A stretch of DNA of 64,000 nt, from the NCBI GenBank assembly GCA_030248225.1, contig JASANE010021313.1, forward strand, positions 1-64,000, in the 5' to 3' direction. Made by a program: the position numbers and the translations under genes. This document shows, piece after piece, positions 45,871-56,859 of this stretch; position 1 is the stretch's first letter; the number at the start of each line of letters is the position of its first letter. Under the pieces are notes generated by a model. It searched no databases, was not told where the DNA came from, and saw only the letters and a list, made by a program, of their open reading frames with translations. Origin of the DNA: Trileptium ribeirensis (taxonomy: Eukaryota > Nematoda > Enoplea > Enoplida > Thoracostomopsidae).

Positions 45871-46086
45871 AAGCCCGCTGAAACCCTGTATGCTAATATA
45901 TGTCGGAACCCAAAACTGGGTTCCGACCCGCCACTGCGTCTACCCCCCTCGTGTTTGGTATCATTCGGCCCCGTTCTTCGTCCTGGGACCGAATTTTGCC
46001 CCAGCCCCTCGAAATTCCCTCGGGAACCCCCTGTCCCGACTCCCTTCCCGTGCCCTTTCTTTTCCGTTTTTTCTTTTTCTTTTTCT

Positions 46087-46133
46087 TATCCCTATATACA
46101 AACACATAAACTATGTGTTTGTATATAGGGATA
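46087..46133. other. Perfect 22-bp hairpin with 3-base loop
   Basis: Arm 46,087-46,108 (TATCCCTATATAC then AAACACATA) is exactly complementary to 46,112-46,133, with loop AAC. It follows a pyrimidine-rich run (CTTTTCTTTTTCTTTTT). Confidence 0.95.
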
Positions 46134-48570
46134 TATAGTATGTAAGAACATGGCAAAGAAAAAAAGCAGGGCAGACGAGGACGGACGTGTAAAACTCTGT
46201 TAAATTCATGAGTTTTACGGACGGACTGGACGCATAGGACTAGGAAAGACGGGGGGTAGGTTTAGGGCCCTCCCATGGGCTCCGGGAGTTCCTGAATAGG
46301 AACCCGGATAGATCAAGAGGTACTTAGGAATGTGCTGCGCCACAGAACACGAAATGAGCTCGTTCCTGCCTTCGGTTCCCCCCTTTTGGGACGCCTAAAG
46401 ACGTCCTGTCGGGATATTTGAAATTCAGCTAGGAATGCTAGGAATGTTTGGCTTTATCTTTTAAGCCAACATATAAACGTGCAATGTTTGCACGTTTACC
46501 CACGATTTCGTAGAAAATTTGGCCCCAGATGGACTCTCATTAAGCTTAAATTAGGTGACGAATGAGGCAGCTAACTCGCTGAATAGCTGGAATTTGACCT
46601 CAAGTGTACCAAACTTGGTTTTGAAATTTTAAATTTGACGGGTGATTTAACCGTTTTAGTGGGACATTTGGGGGCTAACGACCAATCTAAGTTAGGTAAG
46701 AGGTTTAAAAGATCTGAGTAATGGATTTTGGATAAGTTTCTGACAAGAATTTGAGAATACAGAAGGGGTAAGATCTGAGATTTTGGGAGAAAACTCACAG
46801 ATGGTCGACCTCCGAGTATTCGGAGGGTTCAAATTTGATGTCGGCGATTTCGATTGAAGCCGACTCTCTCTAAAGGGGACCCAGGGTTTACGATACCTGT
46901 CAAAAATAAAATCTTGGGAATTTTTCGATTGGGCGCCCGGGTTTGAACTCGAAAAAGTGGGCGTTGAAAGAGCTTCTCCGATTGGATAGCTACAAAATCG
47001 CTATCTTCCAACATTGCTGAAAATTTTGAGGCGACGACTACCGCGTCGTCTCTGGGAATCATTTCGACTTCGGCAGCGCGGAGTTCGGTCGACTTTACTG
47101 ACCGGCTCCGACGCTTTAGTTTTATTATATGGTTTCGCCTCGGCTTTTAGCTTTCTTGTGCTTTTGTTTTCTCGGTTTGGAACGGGATTCAACGTTGGAG
47201 GACCCGTGTAGGTATCCTTCGTCTCACGGAAGGTGACTAGCAGTTGCTGTCCCGGATCGAACTTAGTAAGTCGTGATGAGAGTCAAGCGCATGGGGGTTT
47301 ATTTTCCCCATTTGTGGTTGTAACAGACCGTTCATCAAAGTAAATTTTTCGTTACACTAGTTAACATTCCCGCCCGTTAGTGGACGCTCCGTTTTACATG
47401 CCAACTTACTCTACTTTTACAAGGTTCTTGACAAACCTCCTCCAGTCGAATTCCGTTTTGGGCATCTTGAGCGAATGCAGGGAAGGTGTTAAGTTGGGGA
47501 CAACAAAGTCGAAGTAGTTCTGATTCCCCGTGGTCATAGGTAAGACAAACCAATGATGGACTCTTCTCGTCCATGTTTTTCATGACTTCTTACTTTTGAG
47601 TTAGGGCTGTCGAATTTTCCTGAGCTGACCACGGTAAAATTTTACCATGAAACCATAGGGATTTGCATTTTTCCTTGTTTCTGCTTATAGTTATGGTATA
47701 CAAATTTTCAGTTTAGTGGGCTGTTCGACACTCATGCCGCTGCTTGAGTGCGGACTGACTTTGCAGATAGAGACAGGGGACTAGCCTCTGTCGGGCTTTA
47801 GGAAGCCCCAAAATCTTGTTTATTAGTTCGAGCTAAGAAAATTTTGGGAAATAGAAAAGATTAAACAAATTCTAAGAACATTAACCTGAGCATAAGGTGT
47901 TTTACTTTCTGATTGCAATGATTGCCGCGTACACAAAAAGAGGCCAGATTACTTCAACCTCAAGTCGGGTTTGTTTGGTTATCACAAGAGGAGCATCAGT
48001 GCCTTGTACGGAGTCCAGCCCCGACCGCCCGAATCCTTGACAGCCCCAATGACCCCGCAGGCTAAGCTCTAGTAACAGATACTGCTTCAAAATGTTTACT
48101 TCGAAACTATTTCGATCAGGTTATAAAGTTTACCAGGTTTTCACTACAACACAGACTTGTGGTTAAGCTCAATGGTAGTACGTAGGAAATCACATGCTAC
48201 CCAAAACGAACCGACGGTATGGCTAGGTCCCGAAATCGGCCACAACAAATGCTTTCAAAGGCACGTTAGGGTGCTCGGTGTTCAAAATGAAAGCACAATA
48301 CTCCCCTTTTAATAAAGAAAATCGGGACCTCTCACGAATTATTTTGACCCCAAACCGAGCAAGTGCAAAACCCCGTTTTCTTTTCGGAGCGACTTGATCG
48401 CTGAGTTTAGGCATTTTTCTATTTTATCTCTGGTTGCCCGTTAGGCTATGTACTGTGTATGCTCTTGCCTTGATTTTTGCCGTTTTGTCTCTCTCCTTTT
48501 CATTTTCCCTTGTTGAGTCTCGACCCTGGACGGGGATTTTATGCCCGCTGCAGATACTTCTGTTTTATCC
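46134..48570. other. TIR element interior, no gene supported
   Basis: Minus-strand frames over 46,829-47,192 are fairly open and basic (RRSRSVKSTELRAAEVEM) but are interrupted and match nothing I know. A perfect 14-base palindrome GGTAAAATTTTACC lies at 47,633-47,646. Confidence 0.35.
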
Positions 48571-48690
48571 ACTCGACTATCGAGTTCTGAGAAATTTTAG
48601 TAAAATTTCGATAATAACTCGACTGCACAATTTCGATAGTGCAGTCGAGACTCTGTACACTTTCGATGCGTACAGTGTACTAGGATCCTA
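48571..48690. other. Four consecutive hairpins and a palindrome
   Basis: Perfect stems are ACTCG/CGAGT (48,571-48,585), GAAATTTT/AAAATTTC with a 3-base loop (48,591-48,609), CTCGACTGCAC/GTGCAGTCGAG (48,618-48,649) and GTACACT/AGTGTAC (48,655-48,680). The palindrome TAGGATCCTA follows. Several loops carry TTCGAT. Confidence 0.85.
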
Positions 48691-49197
48691 AAACGACTAC
48701 GATAGAGAGAGGACGGCAAAGACAACGGCGGCACAGGAAACAAAAGAAACAAAGCAAGAAAAAAGGAAAGAAAGGAACCAACCAAAACGAACCCCCAAAA
48801 GAAAAATACCAACCCACCCCAGGCGAAACGAGTCCCAGTTGTAGGACGGGCACGACAATCCGTCGAAACGGTTAAAGGTGCGGCCTCGGTCGCCTAGGAG
48901 ATCGCCAGAGATAACAACTGCTCGTGCCTCTTATCTATTTAGGCGGTCGAAATAGTAACCAGGGGCGTCCCTTCGAACGAGTGAAACTCTGTCCCCTGCC
49001 GACATAACGTTGTTCGAGTGATACTCCGCCACTAAAATCAACCGCATTGCCACCGGCCTACCGGTTATGGGCTATTAGGACTCAGAATAATTGAACTCCC
49101 TGCTGGACTACTCAAATTGCTGAGACAACGGCTAGTGGAGGATGAGCGAAGAAGCTGGCCTCGGAACGGAATGAAATGAGTGACTTGTTAGGGACGC

Positions 49198-49431
49198 TAG
49201 TCCGCATTGGTAGGACAGGTAACGCCCACGGACAGCGTTTTAACATCTGACCGCGATGTAGGCGCCTCGTTGGTTGAAACAGGATTGGTAGACTGTACTC
49301 GTTGACGATTATCAGTAATTGGTTGCTTTGACAATGCAATAATCTGTACCATATTTGATTTTTCTTCGATGCTAGTGAGTTTATCTTGTATGGTAGGCCT
49401 ACGCTTTCCCCGTACCCGAGTTCATGCCCTG
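49198..49431 (-). pseudogene. Open frame, possible gag-like remnant in the TIR element
   Basis: The minus frame between two stops (77 codons) reads KRRPTIQDKLTSIEEKSN followed by a Ser/Thr-rich, Gln-rich tail. It is charged and coiled-coil-like, unlike the hydrophobic alternative frame over the same bases. No start codon is obvious and no family is recognised. Confidence 0.2.
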
Positions 49432-50204
49432 TCACTGCAGTAACGAATCCGTTCCCTTCCCCGCATAGTTCTCGAATTGCATGCACCGCCGCGCGCTATT
49501 AAGAGCGAACTTCGAAGCACGCCAGACGCATAACCCGAGCTATAGCGGACCTAGTTGAACGCCTCGGGTACTGATTTTGGTCCGGTACTACCGGGAACGA
49601 CTTCGCTTGCGCCACCCCCTTTCTCTTTTGCACTGGACAAGGGAACGAATGTTCGGACGGGCAGATTAGTACTACCGTAGTTTGTATTTACGTGCGTATC
49701 TCACTAAATGCCCGTTGTTAACCGACATTGTACATGATTTTTAATAAACTCTTGACAATCACTTGGCGTGTCCCGTGTTGTTGATATCCTGGCGTACTAA
49801 GGACGTCCCAGTGGACGGGCCAACCCCGCGTGCCACGGCTTGACGAGGGGAACATTCCAAGCCCTGACACGTGTGGTTCGCCAAGCACCGGTGTTTATTC
49901 AAATAATTGAACTATAGCGAGAGTGATCCACTAACTTATCTATCAACCCGCTCGTAAAATTGTCAGCCTCACACAGAGTATAAAATTTACTGGGAAGACT
50001 TTATCACTCGATCCTAACACGGTCAAAATTCCCCCGCAACAAAGTAGGTCGTCCGACGTTAAACATCCCAGGGCTTGTCGGAACCCTGTGGGGGCTACAT
50101 AGGCTACACTGAATAGAGTGTTCAACTAAGAATAAACTCAGTGGAACTCACAATTTATCTTGTAAAACCAAAGTTATCATGCATTTTACTACAAATTTCG
50201 CTGA
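49432..50204. other. TIR element interior next to the right end, no gene supported
   Basis: No domain, tRNA or repeat recognised. Confidence 0.35.
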
Positions 50205-50524
50205 ACAAAACAACTTCCGCTAGGTTAGGACAGGGAATATCGGTTCGACATTATGACCTGTGAGCAGGTTTCGGTGTCAACCTCCCTGGGGGACCTCTGC
50301 AATCATACCAGGATACTAGACACGTGCGCAACCAATCGGGCGGGGTCCGAACACACCCCGTGAAGCGCGCCTGCGGCCTGCTAAGCTCCGTAACTTCTTG
50401 GGTCTGACCAAGAAACGTGGCTAAATCGTAAAACTTAGGGTCCACCCTTGAGGTTATGATAGCCGGGGTCGTAAGGGCATGGTGTTAGGAAGTTGCGCCA
50501 TGCAGCTGCGTCACCGTTATTACA
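50205..50524 (-). repeat. Right inverted terminal repeat
   Basis: Reverse-complement partner of 40,725-41,045. The outer edge is placed at TTATTACA, after which the sequence turns AT-rich. Confidence 0.75.
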
Positions 50525-51429
50525 TTATACAATGCAGTATTATTACGAACGAATACAGAATGATGTTATATATCTTGATATTTTTGTATCTATTTTGATA
50601 TTTATATATCTGTAAACACATCAATCAGTACGAAATTCAGTCTATATACTTTGAAAAATATATATGTATGTAAATATATATGGGTAGATAAAGGTGTGCA
50701 CAAGAGTTAGCTGTAAGCATAGTTGTTACACTGGGCGACGAAAGGAGTAACAGCGGCGGCGTTTATAATCTTCCATTTGAATCTCAATGTAGCTCACACA
50801 TATTATCCCCGTCGATCAACCGCATACGCATAATATCGAAATATACTTTTATATGTATGTAACTGCAAGTGCCATTTGTTGAGGAGACATGACGGCGTCG
50901 CCGTTTGATCATGTACAGCAAACGATAATACATTAACACCGGCCGTTAACACTCATTGGATCTGGTTCGAACCGATTTGTTTCTAGACGGAGTCCGATAA
51001 ATCCGATTTGCGTTCACCACAATGCGTCCAATCCGATAACGACCAAATTTCGCGCCTACCGTATACCCCTCTTTGGGATAAGACTTAAAAATTAATGCGT
51101 GTCCACGAAGTGTATACTCGGCGTATCTTATATATACTTAAACATGCGTCCATCTTTATAAATACGCATGTTTTCATTAAGAACAAAGATTGTTTGCTAA
51201 GTAGGGCACTAAAATTTCGCCCTCCGACAAATAGAGTCACTATTCCTCATATGTGGCTAGCAAGCGATCTTCCTTAGAATTCCGCCCCCCCCCCCTTTTC
51301 CGAAAAGATATACCCGCCACTGCATATGTCTTGTGTATAAATTTTTCACACCACATCATCTGAGTCTGAATTTGAAAAAACTATGCCTGCCCTATAGGAT
51401 CAGATCAGCTGCACCCGCAACCTGTACAT
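50525..51429. other. Intergenic, AT-rich then a poly(C) run
   Basis: TATATGTATGTAAATATATATG-like text near 50,650. A run of more than ten C lies at about 51,286-51,297. No gene supported. Confidence 0.4.
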
Positions 51430-51625
51430 ATAGGCACTACCATTGCACAAACATGCAGATATGGTTGGTGCGATTGCACGTTGTTGTAGATTTGGTATCA
51501 ACCATTGCACGCAAGCTATAATAGACGCTACCATTGCTAATTGCACAAATATGCAAATATGGTTGATGCGATTGCACGTTGTTGTAGATATGGTATCAAC
51601 TGTTGCACGCAAGCTATAGGTATAG
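51430..51625 (+). repeat. 98-bp tandem duplication
   Basis: CGATTGCACGTTGTTGTAGAT occurs at 51,471 and 51,569, inside units that share CATGCA(G/A)ATATGGTTG and GCACGCAAGCTATA. Confidence 0.85.
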
Positions 51626-51704
51626 ACGCTGTCATTGCTTTAGCCGCATAGTCATAGTCAGCAATATTTCATTCGATATGTGGTAATAGAAGCGCGTTAT
51701 TAGC

Positions 51705-51785
51705 ATTTTGCAGGCGATGGAAAGCCGTTGTCTTCATTTTGCGTGCAATGAAAAGCCATTGTCTTCATTTTGCATGCAATCGTTG
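51705..51785 (+). repeat. Short tandem repeat, about 31-bp unit
   Basis: GAAA(A)GCC(G/A)TTGTCTTCATTTTGC(G/A)TGCAAT occurs twice, with a partial unit before it. Confidence 0.7.
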
Positions 51786-51789
51786 CGCG

Positions 51790-52319
51790 ACGCGTCTACG
51801 GTGTGCTGTTCGTGCACGCACTTCTGTGTGAAAGACGCATAACGTCACGACAGTCACAACGGCTATAAATGTTTATTAGTTAATGCGACGAGGTGCCTAT
51901 CCTCTACAGTGCCCTGAACGATTAGACCAGTAAGCTTTACTTGTTAAAACTCGCAACCATCTATTGCTTCGTTAACTCTAACGCTTGACTTATAAATTAC
52001 CCTTATCGAATTTTAAACTCCGAGGCAGGTTATGGCACTCCGCGAGGATTATAGTTAGCACAACAGGCACACCAATCATATTTGAAATACAAAGGCAAAG
52101 AGTACTATATAACACGTCCAAACTCTTGCGTTACTCCACTCGTAAACTATACGCTAGTCACTACAGATCCTTCAGTATTGTGTGTAGTATTTGTGTAGTC
52201 AGGTCTCGTCATAAATATATAAATAAGCCCGGCAGCCGAAGCAACGATACTACAGCAATAAAAATATGGCGATGAGCCGACAAGAACCTAAGATAAAACG
52301 CAGTCGGGCTCCAAATAGC
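51790..52319. other. Intergenic, nothing recognised
   Basis: No supportable gene. Confidence 0.3.
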
Positions 52320-52745
52320 TTAATGAATGTAATACATTTAACACGTTATATCCTCATATCATACTTGAGAAAACTCACAGATTTCGCGTCACACCGAGAA
52401 ATAAGACGATATAAATCGCAACGCTATTCCTCGCCAAGCGACGCCTATTTAGTTCTAAAGAAATGAATACGGAAATCGTGAAACCAAGCCGTTCAAAATC
52501 ATATGACCGAAACTCGTAGTACAGTAGTAAGCGCGTTTTGAAAAAAAACTATAATCGCCACAAGTGTCCAAAATTTTATATCACACTCATCCCGAAACGA
52601 AAACTAACATAAATCCGTTAAGTAACACGTCAAATCACCAACAAATCCTGATACCGTCCCTTCCATTAGCTAGGTCACCAACCCTACCAAACTCCAAAAC
52701 ATCATCAACATCCACATAATAATTCAAATTCAATATATATATCAA
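52320..52745. other. G-poor (A+C-rich) stretch
   Basis: Guanine is scarce on the plus strand. The 71 bases 52,675-52,745 have none, and many of the G present between 52,381 and 52,660 stand in CpG. It mirrors the C-free stretch to its right. Confidence 0.6.
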
Positions 52746-52860
52746 GTAAATACATTTGAATTTACGCAACGCCGTACAGACGCAAACAAACGGTACCCCG
52801 TACCGTACTGCGCATTACAACGACGAAATATACTATATGTCCAATATACATTATAGATTT

Positions 52861-53615
52861 AAGGAAAACAAGTGAAATTTTAAAAGAAGAAATTTTAGAG
52901 AAACGGAGTAAAAAAAAGTGGCGGTGTGGTTTGAAAAAAGTAAGGGGAGATGGGTGATGAAATTTTAATATGGTAAAAGGGATAGGTGAGGGAGTTTGTA
53001 TTTTAAATTTGAGAAGTGGGGGTTAAATATTTAGAAGATGGAAGATGTTTGAAAAATGTAGAAAAATGGGGAAGTTGGGATTTAAGAAAAGGCGAAATTT
53101 GGGAGAAGTAGAAAGAGGGGAAAGAGGTTGATTGGATATATGAATGCGTATGGTAAGGGGGAAAGTATATTAAAATTTGCGGGATATTGATTAAGTTTTG
53201 GGGGAATGGAGAATGTTTGAAAAATAGGAGAGTAGGCGGAAAATGGGAATTTTAGGAAAAGGTAAATTTATAGGAAATAGGAAGAAGGGGAAGGAGTAGG
53301 TATAATATGTGGTTGGGTGTAGTTAGGGGAACAATATATGGAAATTTTGGGAAGATTGGTAGAAATTTGAGTGGATGGGGGTAGTTTGAATTTTGAATGA
53401 AAAAGTGGAAATTGGGTAAAAATGGAATTTTGTTTAATTTTGGTTATAATGAAAAATGATGGGTGGTATGGGTTAGGAAATAGGGTGTTTAAAAGGAAAG
53501 AATAAGTTTTAAGAGGTTTTTAAGTATAAAATTTGGGTTTTGGGATATATGATGGTAGGGGTGAATTTTGGGAATTATATTGATTTAATATATTGTAGAT
53601 ATTTATAGTTAAATA
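52861..53615 (+). repeat. C-depleted satellite-like tract, about 168-bp period
   Basis: From 52,904 to 53,615 I count seven C, at 52,904, 52,922, 53,093, 53,147, 53,180, 53,237 and 53,332, and six of them are in CpG. From 53,333 to 53,615 there is none. The text is G, A and T in similar amounts. A diverged repeat shows through: GTTTGA followed by A-rich then G-rich blocks recurs at 53,047, 53,215 and 53,384. It is non-coding. Confidence 0.8.
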
Positions 53616-53639
53616 CATAGCTAGTCGGTATAGTTAGGG

Positions 53640-54085
53640 AAGTTATATTTAGACCTTACGCAATTATACGCTCATATTCCATGCCGAGGACAACAGGGAG
53701 TGCTAAGGCGGGTTTGGAGGCCGGCCCCGGTGGTTTAGTAGAAATTGAAAAATTTTAGAGTGTGACAAAGGCACCAGCCACGACAATACTAAAGCTTAAT
53801 TATTCATCATTTGAATTTTTAACAATTGGTTACGTATTGGCTATTTCCATGGGTTTTAGTGTAATTTTTGCTTAGTTTTGATACCTATAGGTATTTTTGA
53901 TGACGAAAATGAAAAAAAAATTATTAGCAACATTTTTGGCATGTTCTACTATACCGGCATAGTAAAGTTGGCGATATCTTTTGAAATAATTTTATTTTAG
54001 AATATTCGTGACTTGATTTTGCGAAATATTACGAAAAAGTTTGTTTTCACGCTGTTTTACTGTTTTGGCATTACTTAATTAGCTT
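53640..54085. other. Intergenic, nothing recognised
   Basis: AT-rich with normal base balance restored, apart from a short GC-rich GGAGGCCGGCCCCGGTGG at about 53,717. Confidence 0.35.
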
Positions 54086-54089
54086 TGTA

Positions 54090-54915
54090 ACTATAAAACC
54101 AAAACATTATTTCCAACAATTTATTTACTATGATCCATTGACTCGGAAGGGTGATTTTGAACATGATAGCTACTAACTGCCTTTAATTCCATTTGTAAAA
54201 TAGTAATTGTATCCAACAAGTTTTAACCATGTTCCATTGACTGTATGGTCCGTTAGAAGCCACAGATATTGAACTAGCGGTTAAATTTTTCCGTTAAAGC
54301 ATCTAAATGTTGCTCAGTTTATCCAAATTATTTTATGTTAGGTTATTTAGTGGCTTTGATGCAGTTGTATTTTGTGTCTATTTCAGTCCCAATAGATAAA
54401 ATAGATTGATTATTTTTGGTGGGCATAGCTACTTAAGATCATATATTTATCATAAATCGTCAAAACTGTTATTCTAAAGCCTGAAAATGTCATTTAGCGA
54501 TTTTAGGAACATCAGTTTGTTTTTGATGAGTATATAACCCACAAATTGCTTCCAACATGATGTTAATTATGTTCCATTGACTTTGTATACTCAGTTTGAA
54601 TTTCGATGCCACGGATATTGGACTGACTCTTAAATTTTTCTTCAAAGAAGCAAGAATTTGCTCAAATTACCTGAATTGCTCCATGTGTTAGGCTATTTAG
54701 AGGCTTTGGTCCAATCACATGTGGTATTATTGTTTTTACTTAGCCCGAATATATGAAATTGATTATTTTCGGTGGTATATAATAGCTACTATTGTGACCA
54801 TTTATTTATCATAGATCGTCACAATTGCTATTTTGAGGCCTGAAAATGTGGTTTTTACCGATTTTAGGAAATATTTTTATTGTTGAATAATCCAAAAATT
54901 GCTTCCAAGAAATTC
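54090..54915 (+). repeat. 340-bp tandem repeat, about 2.4 units
   Basis: TT(C/A)..ATGTTCCATTGACT recurs at 54,231 and 54,571 (an earlier partial at about 54,128). The units share CC(A)CAGATATTG or CCACGGATATTGGACT, TGTTAGG(T/C)TATTTAG.GGCTTTG, ATTTATCATA(A/G)ATCGTCA and GCCTGAAAATGT. Confidence 0.85.
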
Positions 54916-54949
54916 ATTGAAAACCTCTGAAGAGGCGTGAAATATACAT

Positions 54950-55640
54950 GCTGGATGCTGGATAACCAAAGCATTATATTGAGCGTTCAGATAAACTAGA
55001 CCATTCTTGGTGCCATGCACGCAATACATAAAACCAGACAAATGACAAGAAAGACTACATTTTGGAAATAGGATTTGTCGACCTTACAAACCGTAAAAGA
55101 CCATGAGGCAGTATAAGATTGGTAAGTTGTACCCTAGATAACAAAACCATATTCGCAATTCGACGCGCTGTATGTTTCTAATCGACACTCGTTGTTATGT
55201 ACCAAGACCAATAACATGCCGAAATTTGAAAAATCCATATATGTTTCTGGCGAAGGGTCACTGAACCACATTTGGCCCCATAGCGGCCCAGGGAGTGGTT
55301 CGCCAGCAAATTCCTAGATCTCAAAGAGTTTATTTCTTCATTTTTTGATGCGAAACCTTTGTCGTGAGATATAGGCTGCCAAATACTGATACCCATATGG
55401 CCAAATTTGGCAAACAGCCCTTGAAAACCTAATTTTGTCATTTTAACTGGAGGATGGGGTCAGAGCTGTTCGCGTTGAACTGAAGGTCACGCCGTCATCA
55501 TTTTTGCTCTCGCAACACATCCGCCCGAAGATGAGTTATGAGTGACAGCGACAGATGGCAAGAGTCACTATTTTCCTCTTGCGCCTTCAGTGGAATCTCC
55601 AGTCGCTTCGCTCGCGACGTATGAGTTACACATATTTGAC
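54950..55640 (+). repeat. Satellite-bearing repeat, direct copy
   Basis: About 1.5 monomers (54,950-55,190) then the tail block to 55,620, ending AGTCGCTTCGCTCGCGACG. Same layout as 4985-6085. Confidence 0.65.
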
Positions 55641-55694
55641 ATTTCCTGAAAATTACAACACTTTATGGTCTGCAGAGTTCAACTGGTAAGACCA

Positions 55695-56124
55695 TCAGAT
55701 CATGTCTTCGGATATAAGTTTGGTGTAGTTTTGAGACGCCTGCTCACCAGATATATACGTTTTCTCGCATAACTGTTTAAATGAGTTGCAAATTTCATCA
55801 TGATTCATATTTAAGGAACAACGAAAATCATTATTTGAACTAGGAAAACCGAATGGCAGTATGGCTGTTGCATCCCTCCTCGTGACTAAATCGAGTCGAT
55901 GTCGGCGGCAAACCGCAGTCACTATCAAATCAGACATATTATCTGAGCTGTGGAGCAATCTCGTAAAGCTGGCTATTAAGGTTGCTACGACGCCATAGCA
56001 CTGCTAAAGGATTGTGGTACAGTATGATATAATTATGTAGGTGAAGAAATACAGCGAGCATTCGTGTGGTTGGCTTCTTCAAGTTGGAGTTGACATATTT
56101 CGGCAACTCTGGCAAAATTCCATT
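55695..56124 (-). CDS. Candidate 3' end of an unknown gene, two exons with 49-nt intron
   Basis: Exon A (56124-56053) follows a CTCAG acceptor and gives 24 codons in phase 0 (LPELPKYVNSNLKKP). The intron 56052-56004 runs GTATTT to CCTTTAG. Exon B (56003-55695) gives 102 codons and a stop, with CYGVVATLIASFTRLL and RRHRLDLVTRRDATAILP. The two long open frames lie in different registers and the small intron joins them exactly in phase, which is the main support. The helical pattern looks like a HEAT/ARM-type end, but I recognise no family. A CATAAA word lies about 25 bp past the stop. Upstream exons were not found. Confidence 0.4.
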
Positions 56125-56517
56125 CTGAGATCAAGTCGTTTAAATCGTAAAATAATAGTTACACCATGTTTATGACTTCATTAGTAGTTATACAATGCTT
56201 TGACCTCATTAGAAATATTTTGGCTGTGTGTTTGAGGCTAGCTGTTTTAGCGTTTTTTAGCTTAGAAAATTGTAGTTTTTTTTACAACTTGACGTTATAA
56301 TTTCGAGGCCTTGTTGTTTTCATCTGTTACTGTTCGCCCCGTTGTCTTTACAGACCTGGATTTGAAATTCCGCGTCGAAATTTCTAGCGCCTTAGTCGAA
56401 TTCAAATGATGTTCATTAATAATTTTAGAATAATTTTAGACTAAATTATTGGTTGTTGTCAACTAAATTTTTATATGACTATTAGATTCCGAAATTGAAT
56501 AGGATAGACCGGGTGCA

Positions 56518-56586
56518 ATGAATTCGATGCAGTTTGTTGGACGTGTTGGAACACGTTACTCCGGACAGCTCAACATTTATAGTTGT
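56518..56586 (+). CDS. Possible first coding exon, unknown gene
   Basis: The ATG follows an in-frame TAG and gives 23 codons in phase 0 (MNSMQFVGRVGTRYSGQ then LNIYSC) up to a strong donor TGT|GTAAGT. No continuation was found. It may be chance. Confidence 0.15.
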
Positions 56587-56859
56587 GTAAGTTCACTTGG
56601 TAACTTTGTTGTTGTTTGATCGGGAATTTTTTAGCCTGAAGGCGTCTGTCACTGTGTGTTTTTGGAAAATATCAACCGTCTTACTATTTCTATTCTTCTT
56701 TTTGTAAAACTGCATCCTTACTCTAATAACAACCCTATTTGTATCCATTCAACAAATCGAGGTTTCGTTATTGCCGAATTTTTGGTGTCATGACACTCGG
56801 TAATTATAATTTTGCAGTTTAAACTTGTTACAGGGCCATATTTGAGCTAAAATAATGGT

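Larger units (their letters stand above)
40725..50524. mobile_element. Candidate 9.8-kb transposon with long inverted terminal repeats
   Basis: The ends 40,725-41,045 and 50,205-50,524 are diverged inverted copies, and base composition changes at both: the inside is visibly richer in G+C than the AT-rich flanks. The inside has no long ORF and no transposase, integrase or polymerase that I recognise. It has a duplicated segment, two tandem-repeat blocks and several hairpins. The simplest reading is a decayed or non-autonomous TIR transposon. The alternative is two unrelated copies of one dispersed repeat that happen to face each other. Confidence 0.5.

Noticed and set aside
45628..46138. Overlapping plus-strand open frames of 159-166 codons rich in Pro/Arg
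   Set aside because: Several frames on both strands are open together because the DNA is GC-rich and repetitive (172-bp units). There is no domain, and the end runs through the 22-bp hairpin.
44514..47354. TGTAACAG words at 44,514 and 47,325, tested as LTR starts of an inserted retrotransposon
   Set aside because: The sequences after the two words do not align, and there is no primer-binding site, polypurine tract or pol.
49112..49486. 124-codon minus-strand frame (hydrophobic, Leu/Pro-rich)
   Set aside because: The overlapping register at 49,198-49,431 looks more protein-like. Neither is recognised.
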